Of a stretch of DNA of 64,000 bases, positions 45,911 through 55,242 are shown one piece after another. The stretch's first letter is position 1; every line of letters begins with the position of its first letter. The stretch is taken from NCBI RefSeq assembly GCF_026537325.1, contig NZ_JAFNMJ010000001.1, positions 310,001-374,000 on the forward strand, given 5' to 3'. The translations under genes and the position numbers were made by a program. Source of the stretch: Bifidobacterium sp. B4142. Lineage in GTDB: Bacteria > Actinomycetota > Actinomycetes > Actinomycetales > Bifidobacteriaceae. The notes beneath the pieces were generated by a model. That model made no database searches, was not told where the DNA came from, and saw nothing but the letters and a program-made list of their open reading frames with translations.

Positions 45911-46555
45911 ATGCCAAAACCTAGCAAGGGCCCACGTCTGGCCTCCAGCCCGGCACACGAGCGGCTGATGTTGGCCAACATGGCCACCAGCCTCTTTGCC
46001 AACGGCCGTATCACGACCACTCTGCCCAAGGCCAAGCGCCTGCGTCCCCTGGCTGAGCGGCTGATCACCTTCGCCAAGCGTGGGGATCTGCCTGCCCGCC
46101 GTCGTGTCATGCGTGTCATCCGCGACAAGTCTGTGGTTCACATTCTGTTCACGCAGATCGCCGAGCAGATGCAGCAGCGTGAGGGTGGCTATACCCGCAT
46201 CACCAAGATCGCGCCCCGCCGTGGAGACAACTCCCCACAGGCCGTGATCGAGCTGGTCACTGAGCCCCTGTCGGCCAAGAAGGCCGTGGTCAAGGAGGCT
46301 GAGTCCGCAGCCAAGGTGGCCGCCAAGGACGACAATGCCGAGGTGGCAGCAGCCACCGATGCCGCTGTCGCCGAAGGCGCTGCCAAGGATGCCGTCGACC
46401 AGGCTGTCGAGGCCAATGAGTCCGATCAGGACGTGGCCCAGGCTGACCAGGCCGCCGAGGATCTGGAACAGACCGCCGACAAGGCGGATCAGGCCGAAGC
46501 CCAGGCTGAGGAAGATGCCGACGTGGCTGAGGATGCCGAGAAGTCTGCCGAGTAA
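45911..46555 (+). CDS. rplQ: 50S ribosomal protein L17 with long acidic C-terminal extension
   Basis: Residues 1-120 are a normal L17 ([34 protein letters not shown]). The remaining roughly 90 residues are almost only Ala, Glu, Asp, Lys, Val and Gln, with repeated AxxAA and DQA patterns, likely a coiled or disordered acidic tail. Most L17 proteins stop near residue 120-130; extended forms are known in actinobacteria. The start follows AAGGAGATAATCCA. Confidence 0.97.
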   Translation: MPKPSKGPRLASSPAHERLMLANMATSLFANGRITTTLPKAKRLRPLAERLITFAKRGDLPARRRVMRVIRDKSVVHILFTQIAEQMQQREGGYTRITKIAPRRGDNSPQAVIELVTEPLSAKKAVVKEAESAAKVAAKDDNAEVAAATDAAVAEGAAKDAVDQAVEANESDQDVAQADQAAEDLEQTADKADQAEAQAEEDADVAEDAEKSAE

Positions 46556-46574
46556 TCGGTTATTGCATTCGATG

Positions 46575-46610
46575 ACGGGGTCGGGGAGCATGGCTCTCCG
46601 GCCCCGTTTG
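46575..46610 (+). terminator. Terminator-like hairpin after rplQ
   Basis: ACGGGG (46575-46580) pairs with CCCCGT (46602-46607), with inner GG and GAG pairs, then TTG. The weak tail may permit some read-through into truA. Confidence 0.6.
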
Positions 46611-46633
46611 TCATTGCTGCCAGGGAGGTCTTG

Positions 46634-47596
46634 ATGGAAGGTCAGGAGGGGAAGATGTCCCTTGTCAGGCTGCGCATGGATCTGGCCTATGACGGTGGCG
46701 GCTTCCATGGCTGGGCCCGGCAGCCGGAGCTTCGCACGGTCCAAGGTTGCATCGAGCAGGCCCTGTCTCTGATCACCGGAGCCCGCGGCTCACAAGGCGG
46801 AGTTCCTCATAACCACGACGTCTGGGAACCAAGACTGGTCGTGGCGGGCAGGACCGACACTGGGGTTCACGCATCCCACCAGGTTGCTCACCTGGACATT
46901 CCCGATCTTGTGCTCGAGTCCTGCAGGGGCCATATGGAGGTCGATGGTGTTGAGGCCCTGGAACGCCGCCTCCGGCACCTGCTGCCTGCTGACATTGTTC
47001 TGCTCGGTCTCAGATTGGCCCCAGTGGGTTTCGATGCCCGCTTTTCTGCCCTGGAACGCACCTATCTGTATCGGGTCAGCCAAGGGGGTCAGCCAGGGGA
47101 TCCTCGCATGCGAGGCTTTGTGCTGAATCTGGAGGGAAGCCTGGATCTGCGAGCTATGAACGAGGCTGCAGCGGAGTGTATCGGGCTGCATGACTTTGGG
47201 TCTTTCGCCAGGCCAAACCCCGGCGGCACGACCATCCGCAAGGTCCTGGCCGCACACTGGGATCTGGTTCCGACTGCAAATCTGTTCGGTACTGCTCCGG
47301 ACCAGAGCGCCGTCGGATACCTTCCGACTTTCATGGAATCCGGGCTGACCGTCTTTCGGATCGTTGCTGATGCATTTGCCCATAATATGGTCCGGTCACT
47401 GGTTGCAGCCTGCATTCAGGTGGGTCTGGGACGCCGGTCCGTGCAATGGTTTGCCGACAAGGTAGCCCACCCCCTGCGCGAGGGTTCCACCGGTCCCATA
47501 GATGCCCGGGGCCTGACCCTGGAGCATGTGGCCTACCCGCCTGATGACCAGCTGGCTGAACGGGCGCAGGCCATCCGGGCCCGCCGCACACTATGA
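46634..47596 (+). CDS. truA: tRNA pseudouridine(38-40) synthase
   Basis: TruA modifies uridines 38-40 of the anticodon arm. The 320-residue product has RMDLAYDGGGFHGWARQP (about 14-31), VVAGRTDTGVHASHQVAH with the catalytic Asp of RTDTG (about 75-79), and FRIVADAFAHNMVRSLVA near the end. Two starts have ribosome sites: 46634 after GGGAGG and 46655 after AGGAGG. The former is used here, with 46655 equally possible. It follows rplQ as in many bacteria. Confidence 0.94.
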   Translation: MEGQEGKMSLVRLRMDLAYDGGGFHGWARQPELRTVQGCIEQALSLITGARGSQGGVPHNHDVWEPRLVVAGRTDTGVHASHQVAHLDIPDLVLESCRGHMEVDGVEALERRLRHLLPADIVLLGLRLAPVGFDARFSALERTYLYRVSQGGQPGDPRMRGFVLNLEGSLDLRAMNEAAAECIGLHDFGSFARPNPGGTTIRKVLAAHWDLVPTANLFGTAPDQSAVGYLPTFMESGLTVFRIVADAFAHNMVRSLVAACIQVGLGRRSVQWFADKVAHPLREGSTGPIDARGLTLEHVAYPPDDQLAERAQAIRARRTL

Positions 47597-47704
47597 CCCT
47601 CTGGCTGTTCTTGGTAACCGTTGACTGCGCCACGCCGCTTGCCAGGTAGGGACTCTGTGGCATAATAGAAAAGTTGTTGTTCGGCAGTGTCGGGCAACGA
47701 CCAT

Positions 47705-47790
47705 GGTTGAGTGTCCGAGCGGTCTAAGGAGCACGCCTCGAAAGCGTGTGAGGGCAACTCCCTCCGCGAGTTCGAATCTCGCCTCAACCG
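47705..47790 (+). tRNA. tRNA-Ser (CGA)
   Basis: The acceptor stem GGTTGAG/CTCAACC with discriminator G, anticodon loop CTCGAAA (CGA), and a long variable arm identify tRNA-Ser reading TCG. The T arm GCGAG/CTCGC is perfect. Confidence 0.97.
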
Positions 47791-47798
47791 CCCCCATT

Positions 47799-47828
47799 GG
47801 TCCCGGCCCGACGGTCGGGGCCTTTTTT
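47799..47828 (+). terminator. Terminator after tRNA-Ser (CGA)
   Basis: GGCCCGAC pairs with GTCGGGGCC with one bulged G, followed by TTTTTT. Confidence 0.85.
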
Positions 47829-47923
47829 CGTATACTGTCTGGTGAGGGTATGTGCATGAGCCTTGGTGTGCAAGACTAAACCTTAAGAAAAGGGGCTCAT
47901 GTTTTCCTGCTGAAGGAGGTCCT

Positions 47924-48952
47924 TTGGCCGGTATCAAGGATGTGGCTGCTCTGGCGGGAGTTTCCATAAGTACCGTTTCTTATGTATTCTCGGGCAAGCG
48001 GCCTGTAAGCGATACAACGAAGATCAGGGTTCTCAAGGCAGTCCAGCAATTGGATTACCACCCCGGTTCCGGAGCCGCCATACTCCGCAGGGACCGCAGG
48101 ACCCACCTGATCGTGCTGAGCTCACCCATGCATCCCTATACCGACTATTCGAACTATGCCACCTTTTTCTTCGCCGTGGTTGCCAGGGCCAGACACTACC
48201 ACTACAACGTGGTCCTTTTGATGGATGAAGACGATACTGATGAACTCCTGCGGATGTCATACAGTGGCATGATTGATGGCGTCCTCCTCTTGGATGTGAC
48301 CATGGAGGATCCACGTGTGGCCCAGGCACATACCTCCTTGGTGCCCTATGTCTCCATTGGATATGCCAGAGATCCGTCCAATTTGATTTCCGTTGACGTG
48401 GATTTTCATGCCATGGGCCGACGAGCTGTCGATGAGTTCTATCGAATGGGTCATCGGCATATGCTCATGGTCGGATCCAACAGCCAGTCCTATGAGCAAG
48501 GTTCCAACTTCCTGGTTCGAACCAAAAAAGCTGCCATCGACAGAGCCCAGGTGCTGGGAATAAAGACGACTTTCCTGTATTCCACCGGCGACGATGCCAG
48601 GCATGTCAGTCAGTTGATTGATCAGGCTTTTCGGCTGGACCCTGAGATCACGGCGATCATGGCTCAGACCAGCATCAGTCACATGAACAACGTCATTGTT
48701 GCGCTGTCAAGACGTGGACTTTCGATTCCAAAGGATGTTTCCATGCTGGCATTAAGTACTTTCGGCAATGCCTCCGTTCTGGAACGTCCTCTCGATGAGA
48801 TTCCCATGAGACCTCATGAAACATGCTCTCGCGGGGTGGATATGTTGATGGAGTGTTTGGAAGGCGTTGGGGAAAAACCGGGAACAGTGGAGCTGATCCG
48901 TTCCGACTACAAACGCAGGGGATCTGTTGGGCCGGTCCGGCTACATAGCTGA
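47924..48952 (+). CDS. LacI-family transcriptional regulator of the alpha-xyloside locus
   Basis: This is a 342-residue LacI/GalR-type repressor. The N-terminal helix-turn-helix is GIKDVAALAGVSISTVSYVFSGKRPVS (about 3-29), followed by the hinge and a type 1 periplasmic-fold ligand domain with the family end in RRGSVGP. The start is TTG at 47924, preceded by AAGGAGGT (47913-47920). A longer reading to 47852 has no ribosome site. It stands directly ahead of a sugar transporter and an alpha-xylosidase in the same direction, so it most likely responds to an alpha-xyloside. Confidence 0.9.
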   Translation: MAGIKDVAALAGVSISTVSYVFSGKRPVSDTTKIRVLKAVQQLDYHPGSGAAILRRDRRTHLIVLSSPMHPYTDYSNYATFFFAVVARARHYHYNVVLLMDEDDTDELLRMSYSGMIDGVLLLDVTMEDPRVAQAHTSLVPYVSIGYARDPSNLISVDVDFHAMGRRAVDEFYRMGHRHMLMVGSNSQSYEQGSNFLVRTKKAAIDRAQVLGIKTTFLYSTGDDARHVSQLIDQAFRLDPEITAIMAQTSISHMNNVIVALSRRGLSIPKDVSMLALSTFGNASVLERPLDEIPMRPHETCSRGVDMLMECLEGVGEKPGTVELIRSDYKRRGSVGPVRLHS

Positions 48953-48970
48953 GAACCTTAAACTGATGTT

Positions 48971-48988
48971 CTGTGCACCGTCGCACAG
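48971..48988. promoter_or_regulatory. Candidate LacI-type operator
   Basis: CTGTGC-N6-GCACAG is an exact inverted repeat with a CG centre, as LacI-family operators commonly have. It lies between the regulator stop and the transporter operon. No T run follows, so it is unlikely to be a terminator. Confidence 0.45.
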
Positions 48989-49131
48989 GGGATAAAACCG
49001 GGTTTCATGTAGCGTCATAGGTTATCGAAAAACATCGAAATACTATGTCAATTATAGTCAAATCATTAAATTAAAAAATGGTTGTCCAATAAGGAGAATC
49101 ATCAAGCGATGAAGCTAGGAAAAGAGGAGCG

Positions 49132-50445
49132 ATGAAGTTTCCCCGGAGAATCATGGCAGCTGTTACGGCTGTGGCAAGTCTGGCGGGCATCATGGCCTTA
49201 TCCGGATGCGGCGGCAGTGACAGCGCCCAAGAGGAGCATCCTGATTCCATCAAGATCTGGTATTACGAGGAGGATAACGGCGCCCAGGGCAAAGCCTGGA
49301 AGCAGGCCATTGCCGATTTCCAGAAGAAGACCGGCATCAAGGTCAACTTCGAGAAGAAGACCTTCGAGCAAATCAGACAAAACGCCAGCCAGATCCTCAA
49401 CTCTGATGACGCCCCAGATGTGATGGAGTACAACAAAGGCAACGCCACTGCGGGCCTGCTTTCAAGCCAGGGCCTGCTGTCCAACCTCAACGACTACGTC
49501 AAGAAATACCAATGGCACAAGAAGATCACCGGATCCTTGGCGGTCCCGGGCCGGTATGACGAGAAGGGCGTCATGGGATCCGGCGACTGGTACGGCATGA
49601 CCACCTATGGCGAGGAGGTGATGATGTACTACAACAAGGACATGTTCGACAAGTACGGCATCGCCATACCGAAGACCATGCCCGAATTGGAGCAGGCCAT
49701 GCAAAAGTTCAAGGACAATGGCGTCACAGCCTTGTCCGAGGGCGTGGCTGAATACCCGCTCCAACATCTCTGGTGGCAGTTGGTCCTGCAAAAAGCCGAC
49801 CAGCGCTTGATCGACGCCTATCAGCGCTACGACGGGAAGGTGGACTGGCAAGGCCCGGCCATGACCTATGCGACTGACACGATCAAGGACTGGGTCAACA
49901 AGGGTTACATCAGCAAGGACTCGACGGGTCTCAAAGCCGAGGATGCAGGACAGAACTTCATGAAGGGGACCTATCCCATGCTGTTCTCGGGCTCTTGGTG
50001 GTTCGGACGTTTCCAAAGCGATATTCCCAATGTCAATTGGGAGATCGGCCTCTTCCCTGAAACCAAGAAGATCCCCGGCGGATCGGGCAACATCTGGGTG
50101 ATTCCCGAGCGTTCCAAGAAAAAGGACGCTGCAGCGAAGTTTATCGACATAACGCTGAGCAAAGAGAATCAGAACCTGATGGGCAACTCCGGCGGATTGC
50201 CCATTGCAGCAGATCCTGCACAGATAAGCGATCCCAAGAGCAAGGAGCTGATCGCCGGTTTCAACCAGGTCATCAAGGATGATCGTCTGGGTTACTATCC
50301 GGACTGGCCTACCTCAACCTTCTATGACGAGCTCAACGCGGGTCTACAGGAGTTGGTCAACGGGACCAAGGACACCAAGGCCGTGCTGACGGAGCTTCAG
50401 GGCAAGTATGACAAAGGCGTCGAGACATCGGGGCTGAAAAAGTAG
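49132..50445 (+). CDS. Sugar ABC transporter substrate-binding lipoprotein
   Basis: This is a family 1 extracellular solute-binding protein of 437 residues. A signal peptide ends in the lipobox LSGC near residue 26. The mature part begins with a linker and IKIWYYEEDNGAQGKAWKQAI, typical of oligosaccharide-binding proteins. It also has the MYYNKDMFDKYGI and GSWWFG landmarks. AAGAGGAGCG precedes the ATG. It is first in an operon with two permease genes and an alpha-xylosidase, while no ATPase gene is present, so it probably shares a general MsmK/MsiK-type ATPase encoded elsewhere. Confidence 0.92.
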   Translation: MKFPRRIMAAVTAVASLAGIMALSGCGGSDSAQEEHPDSIKIWYYEEDNGAQGKAWKQAIADFQKKTGIKVNFEKKTFEQIRQNASQILNSDDAPDVMEYNKGNATAGLLSSQGLLSNLNDYVKKYQWHKKITGSLAVPGRYDEKGVMGSGDWYGMTTYGEEVMMYYNKDMFDKYGIAIPKTMPELEQAMQKFKDNGVTALSEGVAEYPLQHLWWQLVLQKADQRLIDAYQRYDGKVDWQGPAMTYATDTIKDWVNKGYISKDSTGLKAEDAGQNFMKGTYPMLFSGSWWFGRFQSDIPNVNWEIGLFPETKKIPGGSGNIWVIPERSKKKDAAAKFIDITLSKENQNLMGNSGGLPIAADPAQISDPKSKELIAGFNQVIKDDRLGYYPDWPTSTFYDELNAGLQELVNGTKDTKAVLTELQGKYDKGVETSGLKK

Positions 50446-50557
50446 TCAAACCATAGGCCGGCGGGTGCGCTCTTGATACGGCCTCGCCGGCTTCCACCCC
50501 GCTGCCATCTGCAGCGGGCCCTGATAGACACATTTTCAGGCTGAGGAGAAACGAACA

Positions 50558-51526
50558 ATGGGATCTCGAAGTGCAAATCCTGCACCGGTCGCTGCCAAGA
50601 CCGATGAGGAACGCGGGATGTCCAGGATACCGGGCAATCCCTCAAATCGATTCTGGTGGTATCTGATACCGGGGTTGTTGGTTCTTTTATGGATCATCAT
50701 CGTGCCGGCAATCTGGAACATTTATTTAAGCTTTACCAACTACCGTGGGATACGGCCTCCGCGGTGGATCGGGATTGACAACTGGTCGCGGCTGATCAGG
50801 GATGCTACATTCTGGGCTTCTTTCCGCAACTCCATCTGGATGATCGTGGCCATGGTCGTCATCCCCATTCTGATCGGCCTGATTCTGGCCTCGCTGGTCT
50901 TCGATGTGGTTCAAAAACGGTTCGGAGCCAAGACCGCTTCAACCATGCGCGCTGTTTACTACTTCCCTCAGCTCCTGCCTATCTCGGTGGCGGCTCTGGT
51001 CATGGGTTGGATCTTCCGACCCGAAAACGGCGCTCTCAATGCCATACTCAAAGGGCTGGGGCTGGGACGTTTTCAGCATAACTGGCTGGGATCGCCCGAT
51101 ACCGCCTTGATATTCCTGATGATCATCATGATTTGGATCCAGCTGGGTTATCCCCTGGTCATATTCATGTCCGGTCTGCAGCGTGTCGATCCTGAGCTCT
51201 ATGAAGCGGCGAGTCTGGACGGGGCCAATTGGTGGCAGAGGTTCAAAGTCATTACCCTGCCGGCAATCAAGCCGGAAATCTTCGTTGTAGCCCTGACCTG
51301 CACCATCGCAGCCTTGAAGGTTTTCGCTCCGGTGTACATGCTGACCAAGGGAGGGCCGGGCGACAGCACTATCGTGCCCTCATACTATTCGTACACGCAG
51401 TTCTTCCAATCTCAACAGGTCGGCTATGGCGCCGCCATATCCACGGCTCTGACCATCGTGATCATCGTGATCTCTGTCGTTTTCACCAACGTCCAGCAGC
51501 GGGTCGAGCAAGAGGACGAGGAGTAA
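50558..51526 (+). CDS. Sugar ABC transporter permease, MalF/UgpA type
   Basis: The 322-residue product has six membrane helices and the permease EAA loop EAASLDGANWWQRFKVITLP (about 211-230) that docks to the ATPase. The first 30 residues are a polar cytoplasmic tail. AGGAGAAACGA lies ahead of the ATG. The gene is followed after four bases by its MalG-type partner. Confidence 0.93.
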   Translation: MGSRSANPAPVAAKTDEERGMSRIPGNPSNRFWWYLIPGLLVLLWIIIVPAIWNIYLSFTNYRGIRPPRWIGIDNWSRLIRDATFWASFRNSIWMIVAMVVIPILIGLILASLVFDVVQKRFGAKTASTMRAVYYFPQLLPISVAALVMGWIFRPENGALNAILKGLGLGRFQHNWLGSPDTALIFLMIIMIWIQLGYPLVIFMSGLQRVDPELYEAASLDGANWWQRFKVITLPAIKPEIFVVALTCTIAALKVFAPVYMLTKGGPGDSTIVPSYYSYTQFFQSQQVGYGAAISTALTIVIIVISVVFTNVQQRVEQEDEE

Positions 51527-51530
51527 CATC

Positions 51531-52388
51531 ATGACAGCTGTAAGCAAGATTCCCAAGGCACGGAAGAATCGGACGACAGGAGATTGGATGATTCTGGCCT
51601 TGCTGATCGTCGGCGGACTGATCATGCTCTTTCCGTTTTTTGTTCTTCTGCTGAACGCCTTCAAAACCACGGCGGACTACAACGCCTCAGGTCCTCTTTC
51701 CTGGCCGCACGAATTCAGCGCTGTTGGACTGGTGAAATTCTGGACCAGAGTTCGATTCCCGCAGAAAGTCTGGAACAGCGTATGGATTTGTGCACTGGTG
51801 TCATTCCTGGCTGTCGGGCTGTCGGTGCTCAACTCCTTCGCTCTGGGCATCGGCCGCGTCAAGGGCAGGCGCTGGATCGTCCTGCTGATTATGCTGGCTA
51901 ACATGATGCCGCAGGAAGCTCTGCTCTATCCGCTCTATATCATGTTCAAGGCCATGGGCCTATACAACTCACAATGGTCGATCGTCATCATATTCACGGT
52001 TATCCAGAGCGCGTTCGGCACCTATCTTCTGTCCAGCGTCTACGGAACCTTCCCCAAGGCCATCTTGGAAGCTGCCACAATCGACGGGGCCAGCCGGTGG
52101 AGGATTCTCAAAGACATTGTCTTCCCCATCTCCAAGCCCACGCTGAGTGTCATGCTGGTCTTCTTCTTCATCTGGACCTGGAATGAGTACATGATTCCCA
52201 TGGCCTTCCTGATTGATAATTCCAAGCAGACGGTGCCCATTGCCATCGCGTCGCTGACCGGAGACAGGCTGATGGATGTGACCACCACGGCTGCGGCCTC
52301 GCTGATCAGCATCGTACCTACGCTGATCTTCTATCTGATCTTCCAAAGAACCCTTTCCAAGGGCATTACTACAGGAGCTGTGAAATAA
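51531..52388 (+). CDS. Sugar ABC transporter permease, MalG/UgpE type
   Basis: The 285-residue product has six membrane helices and the EAA-like loop EAATIDGASRWRILKDIVFP (about 180-199). The C-terminal KGITTGAVK is characteristic of this family. It forms the second half of the permease and ends one base before the alpha-xylosidase ATG, implying coupled translation. Confidence 0.93.
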   Translation: MTAVSKIPKARKNRTTGDWMILALLIVGGLIMLFPFFVLLLNAFKTTADYNASGPLSWPHEFSAVGLVKFWTRVRFPQKVWNSVWICALVSFLAVGLSVLNSFALGIGRVKGRRWIVLLIMLANMMPQEALLYPLYIMFKAMGLYNSQWSIVIIFTVIQSAFGTYLLSSVYGTFPKAILEAATIDGASRWRILKDIVFPISKPTLSVMLVFFFIWTWNEYMIPMAFLIDNSKQTVPIAIASLTGDRLMDVTTTAAASLISIVPTLIFYLIFQRTLSKGITTGAVK

Positions 52389-52389
52389 C

Positions 52390-54810
52390 ATGAAGTTCAC
52401 CAATGGATATTGGCTGACCCGGCCCGGTGTCAAGGCTCTCTACGCACGTTCTCCCTATGAACTGTCGGTAGGACCTGATGGGAGGAGCATCGATGTCCTG
52501 GCTACGACCAGGGTCGTGACCGGCAGGGCCGACACTCTGAACCTGCCGACCTTCCGGATCCATGCCACCTCGCCGGCTGAAGGGATTATCCGGGTGCAGG
52601 CAACCCATTGGAAGGGGACCGGGACCTGTCCGGGCTTCCCTGTGCACGAGCAGGATCCTGATTCCGGATTCGTCAAGGCTACCGCTCAAGGGGCTGGCGA
52701 CGGCGAGGTCGGAGAGGATGGGGCTTCGGTGACTCTGACCTCGGGCAACCTGAGCCTGACCATGACCAAGGGTCCTGTTTTCGACATGGCCTTTGCCTGC
52801 GAGGGCAAGGAACTCACCCATGCCAGGGGCAAGTCTTTGGCAAGGTTCGCTCTGGCTCCCGATGCCGCCGTTAGTACACAACCGGTGGGTGAGTTCGGCG
52901 TCGCGCCCACGGCCAGGGCCTATGATGAGTCTCCGGTCTTCACTGCCATGCAACTTGGGCTGACAGTCGGGGAGAGGGTCTACGGCTTCGGCGAAAGATT
53001 CGGCCCTTATCTAAAGAACGGGCAGAGCATAGACATCTGGAACGAAGATGGCGGCACAGCCAGCGAGCAAGGGTATAAGGACATTCCCTTCTATATGACC
53101 AGCAAGGGCTACGGTGTACTGGTCAACAACCGCGGGCATGTCTCCTTCGAAGTGGCCACAGAAAACACGGAGACCGTGCAGTTCAGTGTGCCTGGCGAAG
53201 TTCTGGACTTCTATCTGATCGCCGGTCCGAACCCTGAACGAATCCTGGAGCGATACACGGCCTTGGTGGGTCGTCCGGCCAAGGTCCCCGCCTGGTCATA
53301 TGGGCTCTGGCTGACCACATCCTTCACCACGAAATATGACGAGGAGACCGTGACATCCATGATTCATGGCATGGCTCAACGGCATATTCCCCTGAGCGTC
53401 TTTCACTACGACTGCTATTGGATGAGGGAATTCCACTGGACAGACTTCCAATGGGATCGACGCTTCTTCCCTGACATAGAGGGGACCCTGGGGCGCCTCC
53501 ACCGGAAGAAGGGGCTGCACGTTTGCGCCTGGATCAATCCATATATCGGGCAGGAAAGTGTCCTCTTTGACCAGGCTGCAGACAAGGGCTACTTGGTTCG
53601 CAAGCCCAATGGAGACATATGGCAGACCGATCTTTGGCAGGCTGGCATGGGGTTGGTGGATTTCACCAACCCAGACGCATGCAAGTGGTTCAAGGAGAAC
53701 GTCAAGCATCTTCTCAAGCAGGGCGTAGATGCCATCAAGACCGATTTCGGCGAGCGTATCCCTGCCGATGTGGTCTGGTTCGACGGTTCGGATCCCGCGA
53801 GCATGCATAACTGGTATACGCAACTGTACAATCAGACCGTCTTCAAGGCCATCGAAGAGGTCTACGGAAAAGGGCAGGCTTGCCTGTATGCCCGGTCGGC
53901 CACGGTGGGAGGCCAGCAGCAACCTGTCCACTGGGGCGGTGACTGCGAATCCACCTTCAACGGCATGGCGCAGACCCTGCGGGCTGGCCTGTCGTTGGTA
54001 AGTTCCGGTTTTGGTTTCTGGAGCCACGATATCGGCGGTTTCGAGGGAGCAAGACCCGACCCTGCCGTTTACAAACGCTGGATAGCGTTCGGTCTGCTCT
54101 CCTCTCACTCCAGGCTGCATGGCTCCACTGTCTACCGGGTCCCCTGGCTCTTCGATGAGGAGGATCAGCGCAGGGGAGTGGTCAATCCTCCGGAGCAGAC
54201 CGCAGTGAGCGTGCTGCGAAAGTTCACCAGGTTGAAGATATCCATGATGCCCTACCTCTACCAGGTCGGACTTGGCGCACACGAGCGCGGGGTCCCGGTC
54301 ATGCGTTCCATGTTCATGGAGTTCCCTGACGACAGGACGGCACTGGATTGCGACCGCCAGTATATGCTCGGGCCCTCGCTTTTGGTGGCGCCGGTCTTTT
54401 CCTACACGGGTGACGTGGAATACTACCTGCCCAAGGGGGTATGGACGGATTGGTTCACTGGCCGGCAGGTGGACTGCCGACAGTCTGGCCAGTGGATGCA
54501 TGAAAACCATGGCTTCGACACGGTTCCGCTCTGGGTGCGTGATGGCACTGTTTTGGTCACTCGCCCGGGACAGGACTCAACAGAATATGCCTATGGAACC
54601 GATTCTACGGTCTCAGTCTTCCTGGCTCACGACGGAAGAGCCAGTGCCACGGTAACCGAGAAAGAAGGAAGCAGCCTTGTCTTCCAGGCGGAACGCTCAG
54701 GAAACGCAGTAACCATCACTTCCTCAGACGGGCGAGAATTCACCGGTTGCCTAGGGATGGGCGAGGGCAAGGCTTCCCGGAACGGGCGTCTGGTTCTGTC
54801 AGCAGATTGA
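52390..54810 (+). CDS. yicI: GH31 alpha-xylosidase (YicI type)
   Basis: This 806-residue glycoside hydrolase family 31 enzyme is close to E. coli YicI, which releases alpha-xylose from isoprimeverose and related alpha-xylosides. The nucleophile is Asp452 in KTDFGERIP and the acid/base is Asp518 in GGDCES. The following GFGFWSHDIGGFEG and SRLHGSTVYRVPW segments match YicI, not the alpha-glucosidase branch. It lacks a signal peptide, so it acts in the cytoplasm on imported sugars. It is the last gene of the LacI-binding protein-permease operon. Alpha-glucosidase activity is less likely given the KTDFGERIP motif. Confidence 0.92.
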   Translation: MKFTNGYWLTRPGVKALYARSPYELSVGPDGRSIDVLATTRVVTGRADTLNLPTFRIHATSPAEGIIRVQATHWKGTGTCPGFPVHEQDPDSGFVKATAQGAGDGEVGEDGASVTLTSGNLSLTMTKGPVFDMAFACEGKELTHARGKSLARFALAPDAAVSTQPVGEFGVAPTARAYDESPVFTAMQLGLTVGERVYGFGERFGPYLKNGQSIDIWNEDGGTASEQGYKDIPFYMTSKGYGVLVNNRGHVSFEVATENTETVQFSVPGEVLDFYLIAGPNPERILERYTALVGRPAKVPAWSYGLWLTTSFTTKYDEETVTSMIHGMAQRHIPLSVFHYDCYWMREFHWTDFQWDRRFFPDIEGTLGRLHRKKGLHVCAWINPYIGQESVLFDQAADKGYLVRKPNGDIWQTDLWQAGMGLVDFTNPDACKWFKENVKHLLKQGVDAIKTDFGERIPADVVWFDGSDPASMHNWYTQLYNQTVFKAIEEVYGKGQACLYARSATVGGQQQPVHWGGDCESTFNGMAQTLRAGLSLVSSGFGFWSHDIGGFEGARPDPAVYKRWIAFGLLSSHSRLHGSTVYRVPWLFDEEDQRRGVVNPPEQTAVSVLRKFTRLKISMMPYLYQVGLGAHERGVPVMRSMFMEFPDDRTALDCDRQYMLGPSLLVAPVFSYTGDVEYYLPKGVWTDWFTGRQVDCRQSGQWMHENHGFDTVPLWVRDGTVLVTRPGQDSTEYAYGTDSTVSVFLAHDGRASATVTEKEGSSLVFQAERSGNAVTITSSDGREFTGCLGMGEGKASRNGRLVLSAD

Positions 54811-55242
54811 ACAAGTAGGGCTGCATCCGTATAGAAGGCTGTCGGTTTGCCGGCCGGGCCGGATGTTCGCGTAATACCACAGGCAGCCTGACACGGCTCT
54901 GAGCTTCGAGCTGAGCAAATGAAAAAGACCGCCCAATGCAGAAGGCGATGCGATGGCCAGCACCGGGTCGCCTCCTGCATTGCACGGGTTCATACCCCCC
55001 GCGTTCCTATGGAATGCTCCTGTGGAACACGTTCTATAGTATCACTGTCTGAACCTTTAACGCCACCCGCAAAGTTTCGTGAAATCTACGGTGAGTGATG
55101 GTTAATCTATTGTGCTTGGTGATTGATCTTCATGTTTGATCAGGTCTTGAGCACGCATTGGCAGGGCTTGTTCGTATATGCGGACGAGGAAACCTGAGGG
55201 TGCGGTCAGAGCGGCCTGCGGGCGGCTGATCCGTCTTGGAAG
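54811..55242. other. Gene-free intergenic region
   Basis: These 432 bases lie between two convergent genes. They contain the terminator of the minus-strand lipoprotein gene (54921-54987) and otherwise no coding frame with a ribosome site, tRNA, repeat array or mobile-element end that I can see. The part from about 55010 to 55140 is AT-richer. Confidence 0.6.
54921..54987 (-). terminator. Terminator of the minus-strand lipoprotein gene
   Basis: CAATGCAG and AGGCGA (54934-54948) pair with TCGCCT and CTGCATTG (54968-54982), with one mismatch, and CCG/CGG extends the base. On the minus strand it is followed by GTCTTTTTC. Confidence 0.7.
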
